64,000 nt of DNA from Bacillota bacterium (GTDB lineage Bacteria; Bacillota; Clostridia; Peptostreptococcales; Anaerovoracaceae). The notes below the pieces were generated by a model. It was not told where the DNA came from and ran no database searches. It was given only the letters and a program-made list of their open reading frames with translations. Location: positions 1 through 64,000 of the forward strand of contig JAQXIX010000041.1 in assembly GCA_029008005.1 (NCBI GenBank). Direction: 5' to 3'. This document shows positions 1 through 7,836 of this stretch, piece by piece. A program made the translations under genes and the position numbers. The number at the start of each line of letters is the position of its first letter. The first letter of the stretch is position 1.

Positions 1-1
1 T

Positions 2-226
2 ATTTCTTTCAAAAATGTGTCGGCAACTGAACTTGATATTTCGCCTGAAGAACTGATGGAAAGATTCGTGAGAGGCGACGAGTCAAGAAATACGGAAGGA
101 AGCGGACTGGGACTAAGTATAGGAGGAGATCTTGCAAAGGCGCAAGGCGGTGAACTTGATATTTCAATTGACGGAGACCTCTTTAAAAGCGTAATTAAAT
201 TTGAAATTGCAGATGATCTGAAGTAG
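2..226 (+). CDS. Sensor histidine kinase, C-terminal end (partial)
   Basis: Only the last 74 residues are present; the gene begins before the window and is in frame from base 2. The segment RFVRGDESRNTEGSGLGLSI is the F-box/G2 region of a HATPase_c domain (ATP lid), and the following QGGELDIS matches the last strand of this fold. The family autophosphorylates a histidine and passes phosphate to a response regulator, which would lie upstream, outside the window. Stop TAG lies about 30 nt before the next gene. The sensor input and target cannot be inferred from this fragment. Confidence 0.85.
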   Translation: MSFKNVSATELDISPEELMERFVRGDESRNTEGSGLGLSIGGDLAKAQGGELDISIDGDLFKSVIKFEIADDLK

Positions 227-256
227 AATAGTCTTAATATCTGGTATAAGGAGTGC

Positions 257-1951
257 ATGATTATGAAAGAAAAATTCTATCTTACAGATGATATTGCGAT
301 AATTAATTTCGATATGGCATGCCCTGATACAAAATCGGGGCTTATCAGGACAGATGAATTCCAGCTGCTCATAAGAAGATACATCGAGTATATTAAAGAA
401 AGAGATGAAGATCTTTATAAATGGGCGAAGGCAGGGAATACTATCGATAAGGCAGTAGAGGAGCTTTGCAGTGTATCAAGAATGGCACTGGTGTTCGCGC
501 TTGATGAAATAGATAATCCGTATTTGGATGATACTGACATGTTTTTGGACTTTGTGGAAAGGTTCTTTGACTTCTGGAAAGATCATCAGAGATATTCGAT
601 TACGACGAACAGACGAAGCAATCTGGAGTCTACGGCCTTTGTCGTTCAGGATTCCAGTTTCAACAATCTGGTGAGAGAAACATTCAGAACACTTGAACAG
701 ACACTGAAAGGAACAAAGAACCAGATTTTCCGTCAGCAGACTGCAGGAACCAATGCGGCCGTGGCATGCTACAAGCACATACCGGAAAGCTTGAGCGAGA
801 GATATTCCGTGCTTAAAAACATTATGTTTATCGACTCTATAATGCTGCGTACACCGATGATTCTTCACCCTAAATCAAATAAGCGTGAGGGACTGTTTGA
901 AGAAACAGGAAAAAACCCGGCTTACGGATTCAGTGGAGATCCAAATGAGTATTTCTGCTATCCTGCTAAGGTTGGAAGCCTGCTGATATATATCTGTTTC
1001 CACAGAGATTATATGGCAAACGGTATTTCATGTGCCAACTTGTTCGAACTTGCAACTGCAGAGGAAGCTGCGGCCAAGCCTGACGGGATTGTTTTTTTCG
1101 GCAATCCGGATGGCGAAGGGAAATGTACATTCTATCATGACAGAGACGAGGATCTATGGGTAGGAAGTGTTTCGTCCGGGCAGAAAATCGAATATTTCGG
1201 ATATATGAAAAAAATGGTTCTGACTATTCATAATCTTATTATGATGGAAAAAGGCTGGCTTCCTATTCACGGTGCTTTTATCAACATCACCCTTAAGAAC
1301 GGCAAGAAGAAGGGAATATGTCTTATGGGCGATTCGGGAGCGGGCAAATCAGAGACGATAGAAGCTCTGAAATCCATTGGAAACGAGAAAATAAGAAAAC
1401 TGGAAATTGTATTCGATGATATGGGTACGTTCCATATAGAAGACGGAGTTCCGTATGCACAGGGGACGGAAACAGGTGCCTTTGTCCGTCTGGACGATCT
1501 GGATCCGGGAACACCGTACAGGGATATGAACAGATCAATATTCTTCAATCCTGATCAGGCAAATGCCCGCGTTATTACGCCGGCAGCACCGTACCCGATA
1601 GTAGTGAAGAACCATAAAATCGACTTGTTCGCTTACGCCAATAATTATGACAAGGGTCTCGGAATCAGAAAAATCGACGATATGGAAGAAGCAAAGGAGA
1701 TATTTAAGAGGGGTCGCAGAATGGCTAAGGGAACGACTCAGGAAACAGGTATTTCAGAGACTTATTTCGCTAATCCTTTCGGACCGATGCAGCAGAAGGA
1801 AATGTGTGACTGTGTTATTGATGAAATGTTTGACTGTTTAGCTGAAAACGGTGCTTTTGTCGGTGAAGTGTTTACACATCTGGGAATTGATCCTGAAAGT
1901 GATAATATTATAAAGGCAGCAGAAGCTCTGTTGGAATTTTGTGAATCGTAA
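257..1951 (+). CDS. PEP carboxykinase/HprK-like P-loop protein
   Basis: 564-aa soluble protein. The central P-loop GDSGAGKSET (about residues 357-366) followed by VFDDMG (about 385-390) is the kinase-1/kinase-2 pair of the PEPCK-HprK superfamily; the loop is closer in wording to HPr kinase (GDSGVGKSET) than to classical ATP-PEPCK (GLSGTGKTT). The long N-terminal half (1-330) has no motif I recognise with confidence. Similar clostridial proteins tend to be called ATP-dependent phosphoenolpyruvate carboxykinase, but the reaction is not proven by what is visible. AAGGAG at 248-253 sits 3 nt before the ATG at 257 and 9 nt before an in-frame ATG at 263, so the true start may be 263. It abuts the next gene with a 1-nt overlap. 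Confidence 0.65.
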   Translation: MIMKEKFYLTDDIAIINFDMACPDTKSGLIRTDEFQLLIRRYIEYIKERDEDLYKWAKAGNTIDKAVEELCSVSRMALVFALDEIDNPYLDDTDMFLDFVERFFDFWKDHQRYSITTNRRSNLESTAFVVQDSSFNNLVRETFRTLEQTLKGTKNQIFRQQTAGTNAAVACYKHIPESLSERYSVLKNIMFIDSIMLRTPMILHPKSNKREGLFEETGKNPAYGFSGDPNEYFCYPAKVGSLLIYICFHRDYMANGISCANLFELATAEEAAAKPDGIVFFGNPDGEGKCTFYHDRDEDLWVGSVSSGQKIEYFGYMKKMVLTIHNLIMMEKGWLPIHGAFINITLKNGKKKGICLMGDSGAGKSETIEALKSIGNEKIRKLEIVFDDMGTFHIEDGVPYAQGTETGAFVRLDDLDPGTPYRDMNRSIFFNPDQANARVITPAAPYPIVVKNHKIDLFAYANNYDKGLGIRKIDDMEEAKEIFKRGRRMAKGTTQETGISETYFANPFGPMQQKEMCDCVIDEMFDCLAENGAFVGEVFTHLGIDPESDNIIKAAEALLEFCES

Positions 1952-2671
1952 TGGATAAGAAGAAAGGAAATGTCTTTCTTCTGGCAGCGGCGCTTGTTTG
2001 GGGTTTTGCCCTTGTGGCACAGAAAGAGGGAATGAACTATTTGGGACCGTTCTGGTTTACGGGAATCAGATGTACTCTGGGCGGTCTCTCGCTTTTACCT
2101 TTTGTTATATATAACAGAAAGAAAAATACCTTTTACGCCTTTGCTTGAACGCCTGTTCGGAAGGAGAATATCAAGGTTTACATGGATAGGGGCGGGAGCC
2201 GCAGTAGTGGGACTGTATATGCTCTGTCGTCCGTCGCCGGGTGATGGTTTCAATTTCGGGGATGTCTGCATGCTTGGTGCCGCATTCTTCTGTTCTCTGC
2301 AGATGATAGCAGTTGACAGGGGAGTGAGAACAATCGATCCGGTGAGGCTGTCATGTATGCAGTTTATAATTGCAGGACTTGTGTGCATTCCTTTCGGCAT
2401 TGTATTTGAGAGTATAACATGGGAAGCTGTTGTTGACTGTCTCATTCCGATTCTGTATGCGGCTTTTGGATCATGTGCTCTCGGATATACTTTTCAGGTG
2501 GTAGGACAGAAATACACGCCTCCTGCTCAGGCAGCGATTATTCTGTCACTGGAAACTGTATTTTCGCTCTTTGCCGGAATGATATTTTACAGGGAAATAA
2601 TGAGCCTATTTGAATATGCAGGTTGTGCCGTAATGTTCGCGGCCATACTTGTCAGTCAGAAAGAACAGTAA
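1951..2671 (+). pseudogene. EamA/DMT transporter, broken by internal deletion and frameshift
   Basis: Two pieces of one EamA (drug/metabolite transporter) protein lie in different frames. The first, 1951-2148, gives the start through TM2 (MDKKKGNVFLLAAALVWGFA to FVIYNRKKN) and then runs into a stop. The second, readable from about 2120 to 2671 in the next frame, resumes at PLLERLFGRR and contains the rest of the first repeat and the whole second repeat. Family members have about 290-300 residues and ten helices; here TM3 and most of TM4 (roughly 45-50 codons) are missing at the junction near 2120-2150. This fits a small deletion that also shifted the frame, rather than a single-base error. 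An intact paralogue lies at 6860-7765. Confidence 0.8.
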
Positions 2672-2695
2672 AATAATACGTACACTTAAAAACAA

Positions 2696-2725
2696 AGACC
2701 TCATGTGCCGAAAACACATGAGGTC
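2696..2725. terminator. Bidirectional terminator between convergent genes
   Basis: Perfect 11-bp stem GACCTCATGTG / CACATGAGGTC with a 7-nt loop between the converging EamA pseudogene and the symporter gene. On the minus strand it is followed by a good U-tract (TTTGTTTTTAAG), so it most clearly ends the symporter transcript; the plus-strand T-tract is weaker. Confidence 0.85.
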
Positions 2726-2746
2726 CTGTTTGTAATGCTTCGTATT

Positions 2747-4336
2747 TTAGTTGTCAGAAAGAAGATGTTTTCTGTCAGTAACAACTTTTTCGTCATAGCA
2801 TGAGAATAATTCCGTAAGTTCCGAATCAGCCTGTTTTCTTGTGAAGAGACTGACAACAGGAACGATAATAAGGCTTCCTACCATAGCGATTACGCCTGAA
2901 CGAACTGATGATGCGAAGAGGTAACCGAGTACCGGTCCGAGTGCCGCAGGATCAAATCCGCCGAGAGAGATAACCATCTGGAATATCATGAGAGCGCAGC
3001 CCCAGACGAAGCTTACGTAGCAGGCAGCTCTTGTAGTTCTCTTCCAGTAGAGACCGTAGAGGAAAGGTGCCAGGAATGAACCGGCGAGAGCACCCCAGGA
3101 AACTCCCATCATCTGAGCGATAAATGTGATTTCAGGATGTGAATCCTTAACAATGGCGATTACAGCAGAAACCACAATAAAGAAGAGGATGAACACTCTC
3201 ATTACGGCAACCTGCTTGGAGTCGCTCATTTTTTCTCCTGCAGCCGGCTTAATTACGTCAAGAGTAAATGTTGAACTTGATGTCAGAACCAGTGATGAAA
3301 GTGTTGACATCGAAGCTGAAAGAACCAGCACGATTACAACAGCGATTACCATTGAAGGAAGTGTGGACAGCATTGACGGCACGATTGTGTCGAAAAGCGG
3401 AGTCACACCATCTGACTGGTATGAAATCTTGTCTGCATAAAGTCTTCCGAATCCACCGAGGAAGTAACATCCTCCGGCTACGATAATAGCGAAAATTGTG
3501 GAAATAACAGTTCCTTTGTGAATATCATCTTCACTCTTGATAGCATAGAATTTATTAACCATCTGAGGAAGTCCCCATGTTCCCAGCGAAGTGAGAAGCA
3601 CAACGAAGAGAAGTGCCAGCGGGTCAGGTCCGAGGAATGATGTGAACGCTCCTCCTGTCCAGCCGTCAGCAGGCAGTGCCGAAAGCTTCTGCATTGAAGG
3701 AACGAGACCGCCGTTATCTTGAAGAACACTGAATATAACAGCCGAAATACCGAAGAGCATTATTATTCCCTGAATAAAGTCATTAATGGCAGTCGCCATA
3801 TATCCGCCGAAAATAACATATAATCCTGTGAGTATTGCCATTATAGCAATTACAGCCCAGTACGGAATGTTAAACACGAGACCGAACAAGCTTGAAAGGC
3901 CGTTATAAAGTGATGCAGTATAAGGAATCAGAAATATAAACACGATTATTGATGCTATTACCTTCATCGGAACCGAATTGAATCTTTTACCGAAAAATTC
4001 AGGCATTGTTCTGGCATCAATATGCTGAGTCATTACTCTGGTACGTCTGCCCAGTATGTTCCATGCCAGAAGGGAACCGATAAATGCGTTACCCAGGCCG
4101 GCCCATGTTGATGCGAGACCGAAGTTCCAGCCGAACTGACCGGCATAGCCGACGAAGATTACAGCTGAGAAGTAGGATGTACCGAAAGCAAAAGCAGTAA
4201 TCCAAGGTCCTGCAGCTCTGCCGCCGAGAACGAATCCTTCAACGTTCTTTGCTCTGTGTCTTGTTCTGACTCCCACGAAGATCATTACTGCGAAGAAAAT
4301 GATCAGCATGACAGCACTGATGATTTTTGTTGTCAT
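2747..4336 (-). CDS. Sodium:solute symporter, predicted tyrosine importer
   Basis: 529-aa membrane protein of the SSS (PutP/SglT-type, LeuT fold) family with about 13 hydrophobic helices. The N-terminal segment NVEGFVLGGRAAGPWITAFA is the typical SSS helix 1 region. SSS members import sugars, proline, pantothenate, acetate or amino acids with sodium. Sequence alone would not give the substrate, but the leader is a T-box riboswitch whose specifier reads UAC (tyrosine), so transcription should rise when tRNA-Tyr is uncharged. This makes tyrosine (or a related aromatic amino acid) uptake the best prediction. SD AGGAGG lies just before the ATG. The gene is monocistronic, between its own T-box terminator and the convergent terminator at 2696. 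Confidence 0.85.
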   Translation of the reverse strand: MTTKIISAVMLIIFFAVMIFVGVRTRHRAKNVEGFVLGGRAAGPWITAFAFGTSYFSAVIFVGYAGQFGWNFGLASTWAGLGNAFIGSLLAWNILGRRTRVMTQHIDARTMPEFFGKRFNSVPMKVIASIIVFIFLIPYTASLYNGLSSLFGLVFNIPYWAVIAIMAILTGLYVIFGGYMATAINDFIQGIIMLFGISAVIFSVLQDNGGLVPSMQKLSALPADGWTGGAFTSFLGPDPLALLFVVLLTSLGTWGLPQMVNKFYAIKSEDDIHKGTVISTIFAIIVAGGCYFLGGFGRLYADKISYQSDGVTPLFDTIVPSMLSTLPSMVIAVVIVLVLSASMSTLSSLVLTSSSTFTLDVIKPAAGEKMSDSKQVAVMRVFILFFIVVSAVIAIVKDSHPEITFIAQMMGVSWGALAGSFLAPFLYGLYWKRTTRAACYVSFVWGCALMIFQMVISLGGFDPAALGPVLGYLFASSVRSGVIAMVGSLIIVPVVSLFTRKQADSELTELFSCYDEKVVTDRKHLLSDN

Positions 4337-4349
4337 TTAATAAACCTCC

Positions 4350-4617
4350 TAAATAAAATAACCCTCTGTCTTTAATGACAGAGGGCGAATAACCGCGGGA
4401 CCACCTCTATTCATCACTGTCTCACGACAGCGACCTTACTGAGTACGACATATAACATGCTTATACTCATGTGCTGTGACGGGCACACCCGTTACGCCTT
4501 TTAAGCGTACAGCTCGCGATATGTATTCGACCTGCTTTCATCTTCTGTCTTACACCAACCGACAGCTCTCTGTGAGACTACCTGCAGACTACTTCTTACC
4601 GGTCATGGCCTTTGTCT
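4350..4617 (-). ncRNA. T-box leader riboswitch, tyrosine specifier (UAC)
   Basis: Reading the minus strand from about 4617, Stem I shows the AGUA loop strand (4594-4591), the AGAGAG bulge, and the apical GGUUGGUG (4560-4553). A lower helix CGGUA (4601-4597) pairs with UAUCG (4521-4517), placing the specifier in the opposing loop as GAA-UAC-A with UAC at 4525-4523. The antiterminator contains AGAGGUGGUCCCGCGG; its UGGU (4403-4400) complements the ACCA end of a tRNA with discriminator A, as tRNA-Tyr has. AGAGG can pair with CCUCU to form the antiterminator, and this excludes the terminator hairpin at 4361-4386. It lies directly upstream of the symporter gene. Confidence 0.93.
4361..4386 (-). 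terminator. T-box attenuator terminator
   Basis: Stem GCCCTCTGTC / GACAGAGGGT with a 6-nt loop on the minus strand, followed by TTATTTTATTT. Its 5' arm shares CCCTCT with the antiterminator, so the two structures are mutually exclusive. Confidence 0.92.
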
Positions 4618-4623
4618 GGTAAC

Positions 4624-4652
4624 AGTATACGATAGCAATTATTGCATGTCAA
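4624..4652 (-). promoter_or_regulatory. Sigma-A promoter of the T-box/symporter gene
   Basis: On the minus strand TTGACA (4652-4647), a 17-nt spacer and TATACT (4629-4624), close to a perfect housekeeping consensus. The predicted start near 4617 is just upstream of Stem I of the T-box. Confidence 0.85.
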
Positions 4653-4670
4653 CAATAAAATTATATTTTT

Positions 4671-4691
4671 TTTGTTGTATTTACCAACAAA
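4671..4691. promoter_or_regulatory. Inverted repeat, possible operator in divergent intergenic region
   Basis: TTTGTTG - 7 nt - CAACAAA is a perfect 7-bp dyad centred at 4681, between the minus-strand -35 box (4647-4652) and the start of the YeiH-family gene. It could bind a regulator of either divergent gene. It lacks a U-tract after it and so is unlikely to be a terminator. Confidence 0.4.
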
Positions 4692-4720
4692 AATCTGGTG
4701 TCATTATTCTATATTTCTGT

Positions 4721-4726
4721 TACAAT
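4721..4726 (+). promoter_or_regulatory. Candidate -10 box for the YeiH gene, leaderless start
   Basis: TACAAT ends 6 nt before the ATG at 4733, so transcription would begin at or next to the A of the start codon. No Shine-Dalgarno sequence lies before that ATG. The matching -35 region (about 4698-4703, GTGTCA) is weak. Confidence 0.45.
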
Positions 4727-4732
4727 ATAACT

Positions 4733-5779
4733 ATGAGTAGTAAGATTAAAGGAATAGGCCTCTGTCTGGCAATTGCCGTACCGGCTTATGCACTGGTAAA
4801 ACTTTTACCTGTGTTAAGTGTAATAGGCGCACCGATAATAGCAATCCTGGCAGGGATGACGTTAACACTGATTTTTACAAAAAGAGGAACAGATGCATCG
4901 GTATTTAAACCGGGCATTGCATTTACCTCTAAAAAAGTACTTCAGAGTGCGGTGGTGCTTCTCGGATTCGGACTTAACCTGGCGACTATAGGCAAGGTAG
5001 GGGCTGCATCGATACCGATAATACTAAGTACAATATCGATTTCGCTGATTATTGCTTTTGTAATGTGGAAGCTTCTTAAGATGAAAAAGAATTCTGCCGT
5101 TCTGATCGGAGTGGGTTCTTCAATATGCGGAGGTTCTGCAATTGCGGCTACTGCGCCTGTAATAGGAGCGGATGACGAAGAAATCGCTCAATCTATTTCG
5201 GTAATATTCATGTTTAATGTTATTGCCGCACTTATCTTCCCGACATTGGGCGGAATGCTGGGGATGAGTGACATGGGCTTCGGACTTTTCGCAGGAACTG
5301 CAGTTAATGATACTTCCTCCGTTACGGCGGCGGCAGCCACATGGGATGTAATGTACAACACCGGCGGAACGGTTCTCGAGTATGCTACAATTGTTAAACT
5401 CACGAGAACGCTGGCGATAATACCGATTACTCTTGTTCTGGCACTTTACCAGATGAGGAAGCAGAAGGATGCGATGAATTTCAGTTTCAAGCGCGCCTTC
5501 CCTATGTTCATTTTATACTTCCTGCTGGCATCCGTTGTTACTACAATAGCAACTTCGGTTCTTACAGGAGGTGCTCTGGTATTTGCCAATGAGCTCTTCG
5601 GAATATTGAAGGAACTCAGTAAATTTTTCATTGTAATGGCAATGGGGGCAATCGGACTGAATACAGACATAATTAAACTGGTGAAATCCGGAGGTAAACC
5701 TATTTTTCTCGGATTCACATGCTGGGTATGTATTACAGCAATGAGTATTTTCATGCAGAGTCTTCAGGGACTTATGTAA
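4733..5779 (+). CDS. YeiH/UPF0324 family putative sulfate exporter
   Basis: 348-aa integral membrane protein with about ten helices. The motif GVGSSICGGSAIAATAPVIG (about residues 126-145) and the later GLFAGTAVNDTSSVTAAA are hallmarks of the YeiH/UPF0324 family, described as putative sulfate (or sulfonate) exporters; direct biochemical evidence for the family is thin. The start at ATG 4733 gives the normal family length. An upstream in-frame ATG at 4646 would add a non-conserved cysteine- and aromatic-rich leader lying across the divergent promoter, so it is rejected. No SD is visible and TACAAT lies 6 nt before the ATG, so the message may be leaderless. A flavodoxin-fold reductase follows 18 nt downstream. 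Confidence 0.85.
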   Translation: MSSKIKGIGLCLAIAVPAYALVKLLPVLSVIGAPIIAILAGMTLTLIFTKRGTDASVFKPGIAFTSKKVLQSAVVLLGFGLNLATIGKVGAASIPIILSTISISLIIAFVMWKLLKMKKNSAVLIGVGSSICGGSAIAATAPVIGADDEEIAQSISVIFMFNVIAALIFPTLGGMLGMSDMGFGLFAGTAVNDTSSVTAAAATWDVMYNTGGTVLEYATIVKLTRTLAIIPITLVLALYQMRKQKDAMNFSFKRAFPMFILYFLLASVVTTIATSVLTGGALVFANELFGILKELSKFFIVMAMGAIGLNTDIIKLVKSGGKPIFLGFTCWVCITAMSIFMQSLQGLM

Positions 5780-5797
5780 AGGGGGATTAACCGGACA

Positions 5798-6346
5798 ATG
5801 GACAAGATTCTTTTTGTAAACGGGTGTGTGAGAGAAGGCTCCAGGACAAGGCGCCTTGCTCAGAGTCTGCTTGACAGACTTGATGGTGAGATTACAGAAG
5901 TTAATTTGGATAAGGCGAATATTCAGCCCTTAAACGGCGAGAGCCTTAAAATAAGAGAAGAACTTTCAGAAAAAGGCCGGTTTGACAGTGACGTTTTTTT
6001 CAGAGCGAGAGAATTTGCCAATGCCGATATTATTGTAATAGCGGCGCCTTTCTGGGAGATGTCTTTTCCTGCAATTGTCAGAGCATACATTGAAAACGTA
6101 TCTGTTACGGGAATTGCCTTTGCTTACAATGAGCAGGGGATTCCTGTAGGACTTTGCAAAGCCCGCAAGCTGTATTACGTATTGACGGCAGGCGGACCGA
6201 CGGAAGGTATGAATTACGGTTTTGAATATCTTAAGGGACTTTGCGGCGGCATGATGGGAATTCCCGAAATTGAATGTATTAAAGCCGAAAATCTCGACAT
6301 AATCGGTAACGATCCCGAGGCAATTCTGAAAGAGGCAATGTTATGA
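5798..6346 (+). CDS. Flavodoxin-fold NAD(P)H-dependent oxidoreductase
   Basis: 182-aa protein of the flavodoxin-2/NQO1-azoreductase type. The N-terminal beta strand and phosphate loop (ILFVNGCVREGSRTRRLAQS) would bind the FMN phosphate, IIVIAAPFWEMSFPAIVRAY (about 79-98) matches the family's PMYNFSIPAxLKxxID segment, and VLTAGGPT (about 129-136) is the third FMN-binding loop. Members reduce quinones, azo compounds or other small electrophiles with NAD(P)H. SD AAGGGGG lies before the ATG, and the stop overlaps the idi start by 4 nt (ATGA), so the two genes are probably translated together. The physiological substrate is unknown. Confidence 0.85.
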   Translation: MDKILFVNGCVREGSRTRRLAQSLLDRLDGEITEVNLDKANIQPLNGESLKIREELSEKGRFDSDVFFRAREFANADIIVIAAPFWEMSFPAIVRAYIENVSVTGIAFAYNEQGIPVGLCKARKLYYVLTAGGPTEGMNYGFEYLKGLCGGMMGIPEIECIKAENLDIIGNDPEAILKEAML

Positions 6347-6870
6347 GTGAAATGCTTGTGCTTGTTGATTTAAATGATTGCAGAACAGGAATTTGCGAAA
6401 AGCTTGAAACACACAGAAAAGGCCTCCTTCATCGGGCTTTTTCTTTGTTTGTGTTTGACGGAGATATGCTGCTTATTCAGAAGAGAGCTGCAGGAAAATA
6501 TCATTCGGGAGGACTGTGGGCGAACAGCTGCTGTTCTCATCCGAGAGACGGGGAGAAGCTTGAAGATGCCATATATCGCCGATTAAAGGAAGAAACAGGT
6601 ATAGACGGCGAAAGCTGCAGGATGCGAGAGGCCGGCAGTTTTGTTTACAGAGCAGAATTTCACGGAGGCATGACCGAGTATGAATACGATCATGTTTTTA
6701 TCGGTGAGTATCATGGAGAGTTTTCAAGAAATCCTGAAGAAGCCGAAGAAATGAAATTCGTGAAAGTCGAAGAAATTGCAGAAGACGTTGAGAAAAATCC
6801 TTCGAAATATGCACCATGGTTTATTACGGCGCTGCCGATTGCCATAGCGGGGAGAAAAGATGGAATTTAA
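6343..6870 (+). CDS. idi: Isopentenyl-diphosphate delta-isomerase, type I (Nudix)
   Basis: 175 aa. Interconverts IPP and DMAPP with a divalent metal in the cytoplasm. Family motifs are intact: LLHRAFSLFVFD near residue 29, the catalytic-cysteine block GGLWANSCCSHPR (about 56-68), a Nudix-like RRLKEETGI, and the catalytic-glutamate block TEYEYDHVF (about 110-118). The length matches bacterial type I enzymes. dxs and a polyprenyl synthase gene in this window indicate the DXP pathway, where this isomerase helps balance IPP/DMAPP but is not strictly needed. The ATG overlaps the preceding stop; the 3' end overlaps the next gene by 11 nt. Confidence 0.95.
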   Translation: MSEMLVLVDLNDCRTGICEKLETHRKGLLHRAFSLFVFDGDMLLIQKRAAGKYHSGGLWANSCCSHPRDGEKLEDAIYRRLKEETGIDGESCRMREAGSFVYRAEFHGGMTEYEYDHVFIGEYHGEFSRNPEEAEEMKFVKVEEIAEDVEKNPSKYAPWFITALPIAIAGRKDGI

Positions 6871-7765
6871 GGTAAAAAATTTTAAAAATAAATTTGCTGT
6901 ACTACTTCCCGTAATTGCCGGAATTTGCTGGGGCATTACGGGGATTTTTATAAGACATCTAGATGGAACCGGGATGGATAACCCGACAATTGTATTTACC
7001 AGAACAAGCATCGGAACTGTGTTAATGCTTGTTCTTGTTCTGATTGTTGACAAGAATATTCTTAAAATCAGAATTGCAGATATTCCTGTTGTAATTGGAA
7101 TCAGCCTGTCGGGATCGATTATTCTGATGATATTTTATAATATTGCCGTTGTGGAGCTTACACTGTCTCTTGCAGCTGTACTTCTCAGTCTTTCTCCCGT
7201 ATTCGTACTTATTGTAAGTGCTCTTGTATTTAAGGAAAAAATAACAGCCAAAAAAGTAATATGTATGGCTGGGGCAATAATAGGATGTGCTATGCTTACG
7301 GGAGTTTTCGAGATGTCGGTTTCATCAATGAAGCTCAGTACACTGGGAATTCTGGCAGGCATCGGATCTACTGTATGTAACGGGCTGTATATTATATTTT
7401 CCAGGGTGGCGACGGACAGAGGCTGCGGTACGATGACAACATGTTTCTACTCTTTTGTGTTTGCAACAATTATGCTGCTGCCTTTTGTGGACTGGGAGAC
7501 ATTCCTGATTTTTATTATGGATGATCCGGCAGGTTCGGCTGTATTTCTGATAGTGCAGGCAATATGCACTTCGATTTTACCGACGATAACATACATGCTG
7601 GCATTAAAATACATTGAAACAGGCAGAGCGGCTATTCTGGAAGGCGGTTCGGAACCTGCTGCGGCAATGGTTATGGGGATAATACTTTATTCCGAAGTTC
7701 CGACATTAATCGGAGCAATTGGAATGATTATAACAATAATCGCACTGGCTGTTCTCAGTTCTTGA
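6860..7765 (+). CDS. EamA/DMT superfamily transporter
   Basis: 301 aa with ten predicted helices in two EamA repeats (about 15-150 and 160-300). The opening VLLPVIAGICWGITGIFIRH is the typical first helix with its WG motif. DMT proteins export or import small metabolites such as amino acids; the substrate cannot be read from sequence. The ATG at 6860 overlaps the end of idi by 11 nt, with SD-like GGGGAGAAAAG before it, so it is co-translated with the reductase-idi pair. It is the intact counterpart of the disrupted EamA gene at 1951. Confidence 0.88.
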   Translation: MEFKVKNFKNKFAVLLPVIAGICWGITGIFIRHLDGTGMDNPTIVFTRTSIGTVLMLVLVLIVDKNILKIRIADIPVVIGISLSGSIILMIFYNIAVVELTLSLAAVLLSLSPVFVLIVSALVFKEKITAKKVICMAGAIIGCAMLTGVFEMSVSSMKLSTLGILAGIGSTVCNGLYIIFSRVATDRGCGTMTTCFYSFVFATIMLLPFVDWETFLIFIMDDPAGSAVFLIVQAICTSILPTITYMLALKYIETGRAAILEGGSEPAAAMVMGIILYSEVPTLIGAIGMIITIIALAVLSS

Positions 7766-7790
7766 AAAATTCCGGACAAAGTGATAGACT
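7762..7790 (+). promoter_or_regulatory. Sigma-A-like promoter for the MATE gene
   Basis: TTGAAA (7762-7767), 17-nt spacer, TAGACT (7785-7790), overlapping the stop codon of the upstream EamA gene and about 47 nt before the MATE start. Confidence 0.6.
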
Positions 7791-7836
7791 TGGAAGGTAG
7801 ACTTAAAAGCAGAAATAGAAAGGAAACGGATATCAT

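Noticed and set aside
2095..2150. Programmed ribosomal frameshift rejoining the two EamA halves
   Set aside because: There is no proper slippery heptamer with a downstream structure, and the missing TM3/TM4 could not be restored by a frame change.
4646..4732. Upstream ATG that would lengthen the YeiH protein by 29 residues
   Set aside because: It lies across the divergent -35 box and adds an unconserved leader; the ATG at 4733 gives family length.
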